Below, one piece after another: positions 47,072-59,002 of a stretch of DNA of 64,000 nucleotides (the first letter of the stretch is position 1; the number at the start of each line of letters is the position of its first letter). The notes under the pieces were generated by a model that saw nothing but the letters and a program-made list of their open reading frames with translations, was not told where the DNA came from and did not search any database. The DNA is from Blakeslea trispora. Its lineage: Eukaryota > Mucoromycota > Mucoromycetes > Mucorales > Choanephoraceae. The DNA lies in the NCBI GenBank assembly GCA_025331445.1, contig JAIWNE010000050.1:62001-126000 (forward strand). Direction: 5' to 3'. Both the position numbers and the translations under genes were made by a program.

Positions 47072-50000
47072 AAAGCAACATCTTCCTCTTGGTATCCTTA
47101 TCTATGTAACTTTCTTTTTTTTTTTATGTTTGTATATGTTTAATCTTTCTATGTAATATTATTTTGTTTATATGCTACTTTTTTTTTTAGAAAGACTAAT
47201 TAAAATTATTGTTATTTTTCTTTATAAATGTTCTGCTTAAAAGAAGAAGAAAAAATCATGACAAATCAAGCTTATTTTTTTTGTTTATTCTAAATGAACA
47301 GTACGTTTCATTCGTTTATGTGTAATCTAAGATAGCTCAATGTTCTTGTTTTATTTGGCGTTCAAACATTACTGCTAGTCATCAGCATCATTCTTCTTGT
47401 TTCGTTTTGCTGCATGTCTAAAAAATCGCTACGGAGTTCCCCTTTTAGGATTTGGCAGAAAACAAGAATGCCTCATATAATCATGTTTTATGATTTTGGA
47501 GTGATGCCTAGACCTCTTTCAAATTATTCTGCACAGTTTGTTTGTTTCTCAAAGTTGGTGAAGCTAATCAACCACAAGTTTATTCCGTATGATGCAATGT
47601 AATGTCTCTATTCACAATAGATCAACAGCTATTTAAAAGCATAATTAGCCATAAGCACACAAATATCAAATAGATCTAACTACCTTGAATTCAACTGATC
47701 CAAATACTCATCTATGTCTTTGCCTATGTAGATAATCGATATGCTCAACTCAAAAGTGCAAAACTTGATGGTTCTGGTATATTTAAAGAAAGCATTTTTT
47801 TTTATAGATAGATTACTCAACTTTGAAATAAAGCAAAAAGCTACTTGATCCAACAAGGCATGGTGGATTCAAATCCTGTATCAAGATCCTTCAAGAAGAT
47901 ATTAACATACCGCATTCAAAAGATATCAGATGGCTAAAAGAAATTGTCCAATAAAAGTATACTTAGGTTAATGCTCCTAAACTATAAGAAAAGAAAAAGA
48001 AAATTGCAAGTACATCTTTTAACTGACAAAGCATCTTTATTTCACTCCAAGCTTCTTGAAGTGATGATTATTTCAAACTTTAGAAAGACATTTGTCCCAC
48101 TTCACTTTCAATGTACTCTATTCAGTGTAAACAGATAGCTTAGGTTATCAGAACAAGCGATGAAAACTTTGGAAGTTTTGTTTTGTGATGTTATAAAGCA
48201 TCCAGAGAATTAAAAATATAATATGTAACGATACGATAGCTCATACCCTCTCCTTTTTCTTGATTAAAGGGCATACAATTAATCACAGAGAATTGGTATA
48301 AATGAATCAAAGAGACTGCTACTGCTAAAAAGCACTCTATGTTAGTTCAGTGTTTTTGCAATCAAGACCTATATGCATCGCAATCAAAAATCATGATTGA
48401 GAGCAAAACCATCACTTTTATGTGAGGCATGACAAATTTCTCTCTCACATACAACATAAGATTAGCCAGCTAAATTATTTAGACAAGCATGACTATTATA
48501 TGAAATAATAATAGTATAAAGTGCTTTGTCTTCTACACGAATAGGTCCCTTGTCTTTTATTCTTTACACTAGTGCGTTTTCATATTCCGGAAAACATCGT
48601 ATCGAACATCACAGCGTGGATTAGGTAGATGTTATCCGTTGGTACTTTAGAATGATCAGTAGCTTATACAGATTCAATAAAACATATATGACTATCGTCT
48701 TTCTGCAGCCAATAAATCTTTCTGTGTAAAGAGTACACATATATATATGATTGACCAAAACAACTTTTAGGGTAAAAATGTCGCAAGCAATGGTTTTGGT
48801 ATTAGAAGGTTCTTTTAGTCAATGAACTAGAAAAATCATTTTTGTGTTGCAACAATAATAAAAGCTTATTTTGTCGAGCAGCTGTGCTCACATGCCATAG
48901 GTCTCATAGATTCATTGCTGAATTATCTTTGAATGTTTGACATTGAAATGTGCTTTTATCTCCTGCACTATTCAATACACATAAAGACATCAATCATAAT
49001 TTTCTGAGAGACCTTTAACCATGTGGTTTGAGAAATTGTTATATACAAGCATCTGGGCCAATTTATTTCACTTGCGATACAGGTTTAGTTGGCCTCTTTT
49101 GTCTGATTTTGAAAGGATTTGAAGAGGGAACAAAAAAGAAAAAAGCAAAACATACGCAGCTAAAGTCAATCGTTACATGTATAGCCATGACATTTGGAAA
49201 GCTTCTGATCTATTTGCATCAGACATCTTTTAACTGATTAAATGGTAGGCTTTGTTTTGGTATTGATTGTGTAGTATTCAAACGCTAGCAATTTTAAGTT
49301 TGACTTTCAGATATGTACTGCTTTTTTCCATCGATACTCAAATTCAGAACCCCTAACTGTCTGCTAGTTGCGATTGACTTAACCCAGCCTTGTAGAGAGT
49401 AAGCTGGATCTTGTTTGCGAAGCTACCTTTAGATGACATAGCTGTGGTTAAGCAAGTTTAAAGCTCGTGAGGAACATCTTGACTGTTTCTCAATCGAGAC
49501 TAGAAAAATGCTTTGTTTTATGCATTCAATACAGAAACAAATGAGCCTATGGGCTTGACTTGGTTGTTAGAGACAGAATATGGGCTCTAAAAGGGATTAT
49601 GTACTATAGAAAGTTGCTCGATATAAAATTGTCAAACTTGTTAAGCCTTGTTGATTTAAGTGGTTATTAGAAAGTCAAGAGCCTGGATACAGATTCAAGC
49701 AGTACTAAACCTAACTGTTACTATTTCACAACTCCATTGCTTTCCAAGAAATGAAAGTGACATTACAAGCCTCTTGACTAAAAGCGTTGTTTGATTATGT
49801 CAAAAAAAAAGGGTATACCAAACAGCTATCCCAATGTGTAGTACTAATTACTAAAACAGTATAATTTCTTTATTTGATTCTTCTTCCTCAATTTTGCTCC
49901 ATTGGTACTTGACATGCCTTCAACTGCTTTGTTAAATTAAATTTGAATTTGGAACGTGAATAAGGATGCGCCTATAAAGGAACATCATTTCCTGCATAAC

Positions 50001-53000
50001 ACGAGACATGTTGACATTCATAATAGACATTTTTCCTTAAGGTACGTTTGGTTCATCTTCCGACCTGTTGCACACTTAATTCAAGAGCCTTATGAATACC
50101 AGAGCTTATATAAAATTGAGCTAGAAATTCAAGAAACTAATTTTAAGAGAAAGATTAAATGCACGGAAATGGTATTCATATAAATCAAAAAAAAAGATAT
50201 ATTTAATCACTTGTAAGATATTTATAGTATTCGTTTACTTGAAGCGCTGGCTTTTTCTTTTTGGTAAAATTACACAATTTCATCTAGAAGTCGGAACACA
50301 AATTGTTACGAATACAACAAGAGTATGATATAATCTTGCACAAATCTCAAGCGAGAAAAAGAAAAAGGAGAATGTTATACAAGGAAGAAATGGGAGATGA
50401 AACTAGACCTGTCAAAATTACTTTTTCTCACAGTAGAACAGATCTCATTTATTCGTCTCATAGAGTGAAATTGAGCTTACCATTTTGGATACATCAGAAT
50501 AAGAAAAGCATACATCACCATCAAAACCATTACATCTGATCCTGACAATGAACCTACCAAGAGTTAGATCACACCACTGCAAGACAAAAAAAAATAAATC
50601 ATATAAAAAAAGGCTGTCTTCTCACAGTCAAACAGTCAATATATCAATAAGAAACACACTTTGAAAATTGAGCCGAGAAAACCAAACCAGAGTACTTACA
50701 ATTGCACAGACTACAATCTATATGAGTAACAGTAAGGAATTGCTAAACTATATTAAAGTTCTGATCGACAAAAATAAAGCATCAACGCCTGAGGCTTGGG
50801 AATGAATCCCTTTCATTGCGCCTTGATGGTGGATATAATGCTCCAAAGGAAGCCAACCGGCTCGCATTATGATTCATGCTTGTTCAAAAGGAAGAAACAT
50901 AAACATTTTTGGCACCAATGAGTGACAGAGGCCTTAGAATGCCTACAGAATCTATTGACAAAGCCACCACCATGTTAACCCAATTCGACCATTTCATTAA
51001 TGAGTTGGTCAAGCTCATGAATGGTCAAGGGTTGTAAGGCTACTATGTCATATTGACAATGGAACTACTTATAACGCAAATGCTGTGACTAAACTAGTTC
51101 TAGTAAGCTATCATTCCCTTGAGCTCTCAACTTGATCTCCTTTTTTTTTGAATCCAACCGACAAGCTATTCTCTAATCTCAAAAATGGTGTAAAGAAACA
51201 CACATTGAGCGAAGCAGATAAGCTTATTCAAAGAACACAAGAAGCAGCAACCACAATTACTCCAGACGATTGTCGAGAATGAATAGAGCAATCAATGAGC
51301 TCTTTTGATCCTTGTATCTGTGGATGCCACTTTTTTTTTTCTTCAGCAAACTGGTATGTACAGTACACTTTCGCTGTTAGCTTTGTTTCCATTCGCTTCA
51401 TTGGTGTACCAATCAATTGCTGGCTTATGATAACTCTCTCTGCTTTCAATGTGACTGATGAATCAAAACTTTCTCGTACTACTTCCTGCAGGATATGTCT
51501 GCTAATACTTTGTACATTCACCCTCAATCAACAAATACTATACCACATAACCCCTTCCGGTCTACATACGGTAAGAATTGAACCTTTCCTTCAGTAGAGT
51601 GGACAACTTTCGTGCTGGTTTGATCTGTCCACTAAATTGTTTCAGTTCAATTAAAAAAAAATACATTGCTGATGGATTGTTCTATCTTGCTCCATTCACT
51701 CAACAACAAAAGAAAAGGATGCATCTCGCACTTGCTTTCGGTTGATTCACCCTTCAAACCATCCATCACAACCCTTGTCTATATGTAAAGCCGCGAAACA
51801 AACTTCCTTTCAATTACCTGGACAGTAAAGAGTTTTCAACGAGATGACAGTTCATTTACTTTCGAGTGTTTCTGAGGACCATAAGAGAGTCCAAGGACGT
51901 CCTGTTGTAGACGAAAGTCCAACGTGCGCACGTCAAATTTCGCAGAGGATATCATATTCTTGACAATGGCCCTTTAGTCTCTCAACAAAAAAAGTAGGCA
52001 CTCAAAAATATCAACAACGACCAATCCAAGTGGTCTCAGAGACAAAGGATGATTCGGATGACCTCATCATCATTCATTCTACATATCAACTCTGCTTTTA
52101 GCTCATACTCTTGATTCATGCCAACAAAATGGTACTCATTATCAGTCTGTCTCACTTGTTTGGCGATATTTGGCCTTTTATCATTGCTGACTTTGAGTTA
52201 CTAGTACGTATATGTTATGCAAACTATTGAATGAATGTAGTGTAAATGGTCCATTGTTTGTATTGCAAGAATCTCTAAATGAATTAAGCAGAGCATATGC
52301 AAGCTGTTTCCAGAAACAGTGTATGTGCATGTGAAAAGAAAATACATGTTTGCTACATCTAGCTTATCTCCTCCCCCCAAATAAACAGGACCCCTAAAAG
52401 ATATCATAAGAGTGGTAAAAGATTAGTCGAAAATTAACTACACTTGAAAGAAAAAAAAAAAAAAGAATAGTTTTTGAATTGTACACCTTACTCATGCAAC
52501 CTTATTTTTCATGTACTTTGCTTTGTTTATTCTGAGAAGAAATGTCACCAAAGGCTATCTTCTTTGTTTTTTTAAAAAAAAAAAGAGTCATAAATGTCCA
52601 TTTTTCTTTCCCGCTTCCATTGTTTGAAGAATTACCTTTCTTCTTCTTTCTAAGCTGTCATTCAATCTGATTTTTATTTTTGCAGGTTGCAGCTTGTACA
52701 CCCACTTATTTCCGGAAGCCGTATAAATAGCCTTGTACTCATCTGTACAACTCATGTCTGTATGCAATATAAAAAAAAACACAAACAAACAAAATAAACA
52801 AACAAAAACCCAAACTCTTTTAGGGGAACACTCAAGTTCACATGCTATTTGAAAATAAGCAAAACAAGAAAGAAGTATAAAGAAAAGGGGGAAGAAGGGA
52901 AAACAATGTCAAGTTGAAATTGACTATTAGTTGACTAATTTTGACAGCCTACTCCCGATCATTACTAACATCTGTCATTTTTATTACCCTTTTTTGGTAG

Positions 53001-53694
53001 AGAAGCTTTCTTCTATAGAAGTCGCAACTACAGTGCTAATTATTCATGCCACAAGTTGATGTTGTGATATCCAATCATATTCAGACTTTTCTCTCTCTCT
53101 CTCTCTCTCTTTTATTGTTACTATTATTTTTTTAATTGTGTTTAGTCATAAAATACCATCAAGTCAAACTACCAATAAGATTCATATTGTTTATATTGCA
53201 TCTCTTATTAAAAAACAAAAGATAGGCTTATCTGATACCACCAGTTTCTTGGCAGAACCCTTTACTCTCTCTCTTTTTATTCTTTTATTATATTTAACGG
53301 ATCAATACTAATTTGTTTCTCGAGAAAAAAAAGATAACATATGATTCGGAATCATACAAAAGTGTTTATTTTCATACACATATTTAAGCTCAAAAAACAA
53401 GAGTTCATGTTTAACAAATCATATTTGTTTGTTCTCGAGTCTACTTTTCACTTATTAGTCATGTGAATCCATCTTTTTGTTTTATTGCCACTTTATTTTT
53501 TTTTTTTATTAGCTGAACATGTTTAATAAGCTATTTTAAAATAAACAAATCCCTGAATAAAGGTCACGGCAAGCGGTCTTTTAAAATATGTTTCTGCTCT
53601 CCCCCCCCCCCTCTCTCTCTCTCTATTGACTGTTGAATTACCTGAATTTTTTTTTTTTTTCAATTTTTTTATTTTTTTTTTATTATTATTTGAT
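47072..53694. other. Gene desert, about 6.6 kb
   Basis: The longest stretch without an intact gene. It contains the dead DDE element at about 50830-51290, a (CT)n run at about 53091-53110, and a C-run followed by CT repeat near 53600. I found no tRNA with a foldable cloverleaf and no other recognisable gene. Confidence 0.5.
50830..51290 (+). pseudogene. Decayed IS630/Tc1-like DDE transposase fragment
   Basis: In-frame pieces read GYYVILDNGTTYNANAVTKL (second-Asp region), VSYHSLELST, then a stop, then LNPTDKLFSNLKNGVKKHTL, which corresponds to the third catalytic motif where LNPIE is expected, and then ITPDDCRE before another stop. The motif order and spacing match eukaryotic IS630-Tc1-mariner (DDE_3-type) transposases. 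In the third motif the expected Glu is read as Asp. Several stops and no ends detected make it an inactive fossil. Confidence 0.7.
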
Positions 53695-54449
53695 ATGAAC
53701 AGTTTATTTGTATTTCGAACTTGTCGCTTCTATACCATTAAGCAGCAAAATGTAGCTTATTCAACATTACCAAAACAGGCATCGGGCAAGTTTACAAGTA
53801 ACAAACTGATTGGCCCTCACGAGTCAGATCATGTTCAAAGAACATTAGTCTATATAGGTAAAATGTAAAATGTATATCTATTTAAAAAAAAAAAAGTATG
53901 GTAATTTATATTCTAAAATGAGAGAACAGGCCCTTTTTCAGAAACAATGAAGCGATACAAAATGACAGCTTCTTTTTTTGGACTGTGTGGAATGATTCTT
54001 GTGCCCGCCTTAATTAACAGTGCCCCTCCCCTCAGTATTGTATTAGGTAAATCATTTTGCCCTTTGAGAATAGATGATTAGTGATACTAATTAGCTGGTG
54101 ATGATACTAATTAGCTGGACTTTCAACAGTGTCGCCTGCCATATTTGTACATTTTTACACTAAAGGCTATGTGTCAAAATTAATTGTGTACGATGATGTA
54201 AAGCAAGTAGAGAAAGAACGCAAACGACCTCGAGATATCAAAGATAAATTTATTGGCATAGAAACTGTCTCTTTCTTTGGTCGTCTCAAATTAGATTCAA
54301 TGTGGCTTTCCCAATTGAACTACAAATCGACTACAAAAGGTGTCTTTTGGCAAACCAAAAACAAAACTTTCACACTGGAGAGGGAAATTATGCAGGCTGA
54401 TCCTTATTTAAAAGCTTTATGCCATCGTGTTGAAAAGAAACAACCTTAA
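53695..54449 (+). CDS. TMEM70-like mitochondrial protein
   Basis: Related to TMEM70/TMEM186/TMEM223 proteins; TMEM70 helps assemble the ATP synthase c-ring and membrane sector. The exons are 53695-53857, 53930-54046 and 54130-54449, giving 199 residues. The N-terminus MNSLFVFRTCRFYTIKQQNV is a plausible mitochondrial presequence. LVYIGPFSETMKRYKMTASF starts the conserved domain. It holds two hydrophobic segments (FFGLCGMILVPALI and VSPAIFVHFYTKGYV), the second with the HFxTKGYV motif of TMEM70, and a C-terminal matrix-type part. The family assignment is good, but which of the three paralogue types it represents is uncertain. Confidence 0.75.
54082..54118 (+). repeat. Duplicated 20-bp branch-site block in TMEM70-like intron 2
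   Basis: TGATACTAATTAGCTGG occurs twice, 20 bp apart, just upstream of the exon 3 acceptor at 54128-54129. Each copy carries a TACTAAT-type branch-point sequence. Confidence 0.85.
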
Positions 54450-54624
54450 TAAAGCAATTAACAATTCTTTTATTCTATTGGCTACTGGAAATCACTTTAT
54501 TATTATCTTTTAAAAAAAAATTTATATCACCATTTTTTTTTTTTTTTTATAAATAAAAAGCCTTATTTTTTTTTATTTTTCTTGACTTTAATTTTCTTTA
54601 TTTCCTTTATATATCACCATTATT

Positions 54625-55961
54625 ATGCCAACCTCAGCTACCACCACTACCAAACGTAGACCTTCTTACATTAATTTAAGCAACAGCAATGGCATGTCAG
54701 CCAATGATGTCTTATCACCTCGCACACCACGATCTATCACTAAATCAAGACGTTCATCAGTTGTAGCCGAGCATGTTCAAGAAGTCATCTTGGAGAACAC
54801 CACACGTCATGGTAGTACACAACACAATGGCCCAGTCTTGTTATCGGACAGTACCAATTCTTATTTCCAAGATTTAGCCGCCCATGATGATGAAGTGACT
54901 CGTTCAGAAACACCAACATTGATGGCCAGAGCATCTCATGATGATTTGAAGGGAGGCATTCGTAGAGCTCGTTCTTCTTCTCTCTCCAGTCTGTTGGGAC
55001 CCTCAGCACAGGTTTTACCAAGTTTCGATGTTCACACACTTTACAAAATCAGAACTATCCGTACTTATAAAAAGCTGACACATTTCTTTGGTGAGAATGC
55101 ACCCCATGACATCTGTATTAAAGAAATCCGAAAAGAAGGATTGAAGGCTATTTTGGAATCCAAATCACCTTTGTGTTACTTTTTATATCATTTGCTACAA
55201 GAATTCAGTAGTGAAAACTTGGTAGGTATAAAAGAAACTTGTGCCTTTTTTTTTATTTATTTTTTTTTTACTTATATATTGTATAGTTTTTCTTTATCGA
55301 ATTAGAACAATTTGAATCATTTAGCTATACTTCCCCAGGTCAACAATTAGAGACCGCCCAACATATTTATAATACCTATCTGTCCAGGAACAGTTATTTC
55401 GAGGTCAATTTAGATGATAAAGTCCGTAGAACTGTGACAGAAGCTCTTGAGAACAAGGATGCTGTACACTGTTTTGATACCGCCAAACGTGCCGTCTATT
55501 CCCTATTAGAATCTAGTTATATGCGATTCCAAAACACAGACATTTTTGAAGATATGGTGACTAATTGTGGTAAGTCTTTGTGAAACTCTTTCCTGATTTT
55601 AAAAAAAAAACTCACATTCTTTTTTTTTTTTTTTTTATCAGGCGAATTAATCACTTTTTACGATGATGAAGCAAGATTGGCAGCAGTCAACAAATTGATG
55701 TCTTATGTTGAAAACCAACAAACTAAAATATTCAATGTTGAAGGCTCCACAAGCATGAGTGCCACAGCATTCCAGAGTACTACCATTCGACGACATGAAC
55801 TGATCAAATCCATGATTCATGAATTCTGTCGTTCTCTGGTGGGCATTGAAATCAGTTACAATAGCTCCGAAGGCAACCAATTAACTGTCTCAGGCACCAC
55901 TGGTCGCCATGTGGGCTTTTCCCCTTTAAGTAATAGTGCAAGTGCTAGTACAAAAAAATAG
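54625..55961 (+). CDS. RGS-domain protein (regulator of G-protein signalling)
   Basis: Predicted GTPase-activating protein for a heterotrimeric G-alpha subunit. The exons are 54625-55221, 55287-55569 and 55642-55961, giving 399 residues. The first 135 residues are Ser/Thr/Arg-rich and disordered. A conserved lead-in RTYKKLTHFFGENAPHDI precedes the RGS box (about 170-300). The box shows LQEFSSENLFFFIELEQFE, AQHIYNTYLSRNS, VNLDDKVRRTV and FDTAKRAVYSLLESSYMRF, the classic helices alpha4-alpha7 with the EFSSENL motif. No DEP or membrane segment is seen. The Ser-rich head is likely regulatory. Confidence 0.92.
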
Positions 55962-56204
55962 ATGTGATTGTACAAAAAATGAAAATTGAATCTTTAGAAT
56001 AAAATAAAAATAGACTTTTTTTTTTTTAAAAAAAAAACATTGCTTTAATGCATTAAAGATCGAAAATTACAACATTGTCGATCCCCGCTTAAGAAACAAA
56101 ATAATAAAAAAAAATTAAAGAATTTTAGTATGCTTGTTTTTTTTTTGATTAGCGTTCTTTTCTTTTGTAATATTTCTTTTTCTTTTTTTTTTTTTTATAA
56201 AGTG

Positions 56205-58004
56205 ATGGATATTCCTACCATTGTTCTTTCTTCACCTTCCATCATTGAAAAAGATTATTTCAGTTATAAGCAGTGAGTGTCCCTAACTGAATCAATAATG
56301 AAAGCTAATTGGTTTTGATTCAGATCAGATCAAGCATCCATAGAGAGTGTCGATATCTTTTATGATTCCCACTCAACTATACAAGAAGACTATGAAACCA
56401 TCAGAAGGCCCTCTATTCAAAAACCCTTTTCATCAGCATTAACCAACAAGTCCATCTCAATTCCCATCAAATCAAAGTACGATATCAGTTCAGAGAGTAT
56501 TGTGCTAGTTGCCCAACAAAGGAAATGGTCTACACATCATACAAAGAGACCACTTGAATGGAAAGAATATAGAGCCACCATCACAAAATCAGGCTATTTA
56601 AAGCTCTATCCAATTTGCCAATGCCATAATTATTATCATGTAAGTATCATATACATATATGGTAACAGATTGAGCTCACTTCTTTATTAGCTACTTCACA
56701 TGTGCTTTCATCATCTCAACCCTTACTACAATAAAGCCAGCTTCAAGATCGACCTCAAACAAGAATCACGACAATGGAGACTGTTTCGACGCAGACAACC
56801 TCCATGCTCACTGTCACTTGTCTCAGCTGTCGATTTCACTTGGTCACTCGAATCGAAGCGTGAAATCTTTTATTTTCAGACAAGACACATTCAACGATCA
56901 CAGGCTTGGTATCGAGCCATCTATCAAGCATTACCATCCTCATCTAAACGTGCATTGCCAAGGTCCATTGATCTCAATATACCCGAACTCAGCATTACCA
57001 TCCAATTACCCTTATGTGATAGTCTAGCAGAAGCCAATGTTGATTTGAAAGGCATCCGAGATAGTGCCTTGGCTTTATTGCACCAATACAACTATAGACC
57101 CTCTGACTGGAACAGACAGACTGTAGGCGTGTGCTGGCACTATCAGCCTCTCGATTCCCTTCATTGGGAAGTCATTCCGTTTGCTGATCACAACACTACT
57201 TATCTTGTAGGACCTCAATTGATTGAAAATACACATACACTTGAACTCAGAAGATGGGTCAAGCCCACACCTACTCCTTCTTATCCTTTCCTAGAAGGTT
57301 ATCTGATTCAACATGATAAGCGAATGATGTATGCTAAAAGCATAGACAACTATTTATTTCTTTACAAAATCAAAGTACCAAAGAAAAGATATCCATTTCG
57401 CAAAAAGAGAACGATACCATCTGAGTATACACACCAACCTGATACTGTCATAGGTGTCATAGACCTATCCAAAGTCAAGCATGACACTAAAATCCACTTT
57501 AACCAACAAAGCTACACATTTCAGTCGCTTTATCATTCGCTCTATTCACCTAGTCCTTCCGATACTATCCTTGTAAGTCTTGCCAATCTTTTTTTATTAG
57601 CCTCATAAAGGCTCAATTTGTTATTTTTGAAATAGAAATCAGATACCCTTTATGTCAAATCCAAGCTAGATCGTTTTCATACATTTCAGCAAAGACTTTG
57701 TTTTTTTACTTCATCAGGCGAGATGTACATGTTCAACAAGAAAAACAAACTTGAATGCCATCTGTCGCTTAAAAGGCAACACTGTTTCATTTATAGTGGT
57801 GAAGCATGCTGTGCTTATATAAAATCTTTGCCTAATGAATTACCTTGCCGCATGTTTGACTCAGGCACAGTGGCAGAGCAAGAGGAACCTAGTCGGTGCT
57901 GTTTTGTCGTTCTCTACAAGAAAAAACTTTATCTATTTCTTGCTAGGACCCGTCTTCAGAAAGAAGAATGGGTTGAATCAATCTATTCTACCATTCAACT
58001 TTGA
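56205..58004 (+). CDS. PH-domain protein (fungal YHR131C/Skg3-like type)
   Basis: Predicted phosphoinositide- or membrane-binding protein. The exons are 56205-56272, 56324-56639, 56691-57572 and 57636-58004, giving 544 residues with phases closing. A PH fold at about 70-230 is suggested by RPLEWKEYRATITKSGYLKL (first strands), a Ser/Arg variable loop, SAVDFTWSLESKREIFYFQT and the C-terminal helix SQAWYRAIYQAL. A conserved RSIDLNIPELSITIQLPL segment and a PSDWNRQTVG/ELRRWVKP region follow. A second PH-like C-terminus (CCFVVLYKKKLYLFLA, QKEEWVESIYSTI) ends the protein. The subfamily name is tentative. Confidence 0.72.
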
Positions 58005-59002
58005 TGATGATTATCCTTGTTTGCAATAAAAAGGGAAAACATGTGCAGTTGATATCTATACACATGCTTTTTTTCTTTTTTTTAGAGTATAAAAAATATA
58101 TGATTTATAATGAGAAATCATAAAAATTGAACTACATGACAATGAAACAGTGACATTCAATAAAGGACAAGAATGAAAAGCTGAATAAATCCCTAAGCCT
58201 TCAAAGCAAGTGGTTGCTTATGAATTATTTATAAAAACCAGAGGGTCGGACACTATCAACAAGAACGATAAAAAGTTAAGCAATGTCATTGTTGGCTGAT
58301 AAAAAGGGCAAAAGAATATTTGCATGAGGGACCTTTTTTTTTTCTTATATTGGGATTAAAGTGGAGGACAAGATACAAGTCTGTTTTTCGGATAGGCAAG
58401 AAAGTAGTCTTTGTGAATAAAAATCTGATTAGTTTGTGGTTTATAAATGACATGCTGTGATATAATGATTTTCACTGTAGACAATTAGCACGAAAGCAGG
58501 CAAATAGCATCTTGAGACATAGATACGAGAAGGAGACTTAACCAGTCAAAAGCAGAGACAGAAACAGGGACCCAGCAAGGCATCAATAAAGATAGGTCTT
58601 GAGTTGTTTAGTAGTAGAGATGCCTCGAGTAACAAAGCAAGACAAAAAAAAAAGTAAGATCATAGAGGGTATGTCCTCCTTGTCTTACTTTTTTTTTTTT
58701 TTGATAAGCCAAAGAAGACTCAGTTTTGTTCGCACCATCTTAAATCCTTAGTGATTCCATACTACCGGCCAACTAACGAGGAATAGTACAAGTATGTCGG
58801 TTACTCACTTTGAACCCTTCATTGCTGTTCTGGAGTACATCTGTTAAGGTTGCGCATAAGCCAAACGATTCTTGACAGACGACTTTGTTATTTGTGATCT
58901 GCCCTCGGTAGGAGTGTAGATTTTTTTTTCCCCCAAAATTGTGACGGGTGCACTTTTGTCCTTTTTGCTCTTTTTTTTTTTTTATTATTATTTCAATTGA
59001 AT
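58005..59002. other. Intergenic region before PPWD1 gene
   Basis: About 1 kb of AT-rich DNA with poly-T/poly-A tracts. No gene recognised. Its right end is the promoter of the PPWD1-like gene, directly preceded by a long T run. Confidence 0.45.

Noticed and set aside
47850..47890. GGATTCAAATCC, resembling a tRNA T-loop (B box)
   Set aside because: No matching acceptor, D or anticodon stems could be folded around it.
55020..55320. The RGS gene read as ending at 55305 in the open frame
   Set aside because: A GTAGGT donor at 55222 and TAG acceptor at 55285-55286 restore the FFFIELEQF helix of the RGS box.
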